DNA from: Neolewinella xylanilytica
GTDB lineage: Bacteria; Bacteroidota; Bacteroidia; Chitinophagales; Saprospiraceae
Direction: 5' to 3'
DNA: 64,000 bases
Assembly: GCF_002934605.1 (NCBI RefSeq)
Contig: NZ_PTJC01000007.1
Location: 62,001-126,000 of the forward strand
The notes beneath the pieces were generated by a model that saw nothing but the letters and a program-made list of their open reading frames with translations, was not told the origin of the DNA and made no database searches. A program made the translations under genes and the position numbers. Shown one piece after another: positions 63,649 through 64,000 of the stretch (position 1 is its first letter; every line of letters begins with the position of its first letter).

Positions 63649-63880
63649 AAGGATCTGAGCGAGAAGGTTTACTGTATGAGAGGCGGCGCTCATAAAAAGC
63701 GCCTGATACAAGTTCCCCAACGGCGAAAACGGAAACAATCTTGTACCGGGAGGGGAAGATGTATGTTTTCAGGTCTAATTTTCCTTCGATCCGCCTCGGG
63801 TTCTTCGCTCCCGCGCCCCGGCGCCATCGGAAACTTCTCCCGGAAGCGGGGCGTTGTTCCTGCTCAAACGCTACTCCCCC

Positions 63881-64000
63881 TTGCTGGCAAAGAGAATTAT
63901 TCCCTGTCTGGATATAAAAGATGGTCGTACCGTAAAGGGCGTCAATTTCGTCAATCTCCGCGACGCGGGCGACCCCGTCGAACTCGGAGCCAAATACAGC
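63881..64000 (+). CDS. hisF: Imidazole glycerol phosphate synthase subunit HisF, 3' end outside window
   Basis: Only the first 40 codons are in the window. The TTG at 63881 gives [19 protein letters not shown] followed by [16 protein letters not shown], the well conserved HisF start with the catalytic Asp in CLDIKDG. A second TTG nine codons upstream is possible but less likely. HisF, with HisH, makes the imidazole ring in histidine synthesis. The gene runs off the right edge, so the rest of the his operon is expected beyond it. Confidence 0.93.
   Translation, partial: MLAKRIIPCLDIKDGRTVKGVNFVNLRDAGDPVELGAKYS

Overview
The window is a stretch of a GC-rich Bacteroidota chromosome, most likely from the Saprospiria (Lewinella-like marine or soil bacteria). 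The evidence is two SusC/SusD pairs, several proteins with type IX secretion (T9SS) C-terminal sorting tails, one protein with the C-terminal domain linked to gliding motility, few Shine-Dalgarno sites, and a few candidate Bacteroidota promoters (TTTG/TAnnTTTG-like). No rRNA, tRNA, CRISPR array, transposase or phage gene was found.

Layout. 0-6 kb: two related outer-membrane barrel genes, a Tat-type metallophosphoesterase, an unknown protein and a secreted GH5-CBM6 cellulase. 6-20.8 kb: mostly housekeeping genes (tatA, lysS, two different lgt genes, purQ, kdgK, yidD, a thioredoxin, a HAD phosphatase) mixed with a second pair of duplicated barrel genes, a Dabb lipoprotein, a GH16 remnant and a left-handed beta-helix protein. 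Five gaps here carry a paired-palindrome repeat not seen elsewhere in the window. 21-35.6 kb: a large secreted beta-propeller protein, a 347-base inverted-repeat element, an MFS carrier, an inositol oxygenase with a sodium:solute symporter, a GtaA-like secreted protein, an M20 hydrolase, and an aldo/keto reductase with an AraC regulator.

35.8-56.3 kb is the centrepiece: a co-oriented polysaccharide utilisation locus (PUL). It has susC1, susD1, a membrane-bound propeller/Y_Y_Y/LuxR regulator, a T9SS-secreted GH144-like enzyme, a T9SS-secreted protein of five tandem modules with no named family, a lipoprotein GH144-like enzyme, a GH3 beta-glucosidase, susC2 and susD2. It ends at a strong terminator. 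Two GH144-type enzymes plus GH3 point to a beta-1,2-glucan (sophoro-oligosaccharide) substrate. In this model the T9SS enzyme cuts outside the cell, the five-module protein holds the glycan, SusCD imports fragments, and the lipoprotein enzyme and GH3 finish the job.

56.3-64 kb: a ThuA-like protein, a LysE-type carrier, an SGNH hydrolase, a GNAT remnant with an internal deletion, and a three-gene minus-strand surface cassette (gliding-type C-terminal protein, small T9SS protein, repeat-rich fibre protein with a coiled-coil end). The window closes with the first 40 codons of hisF.
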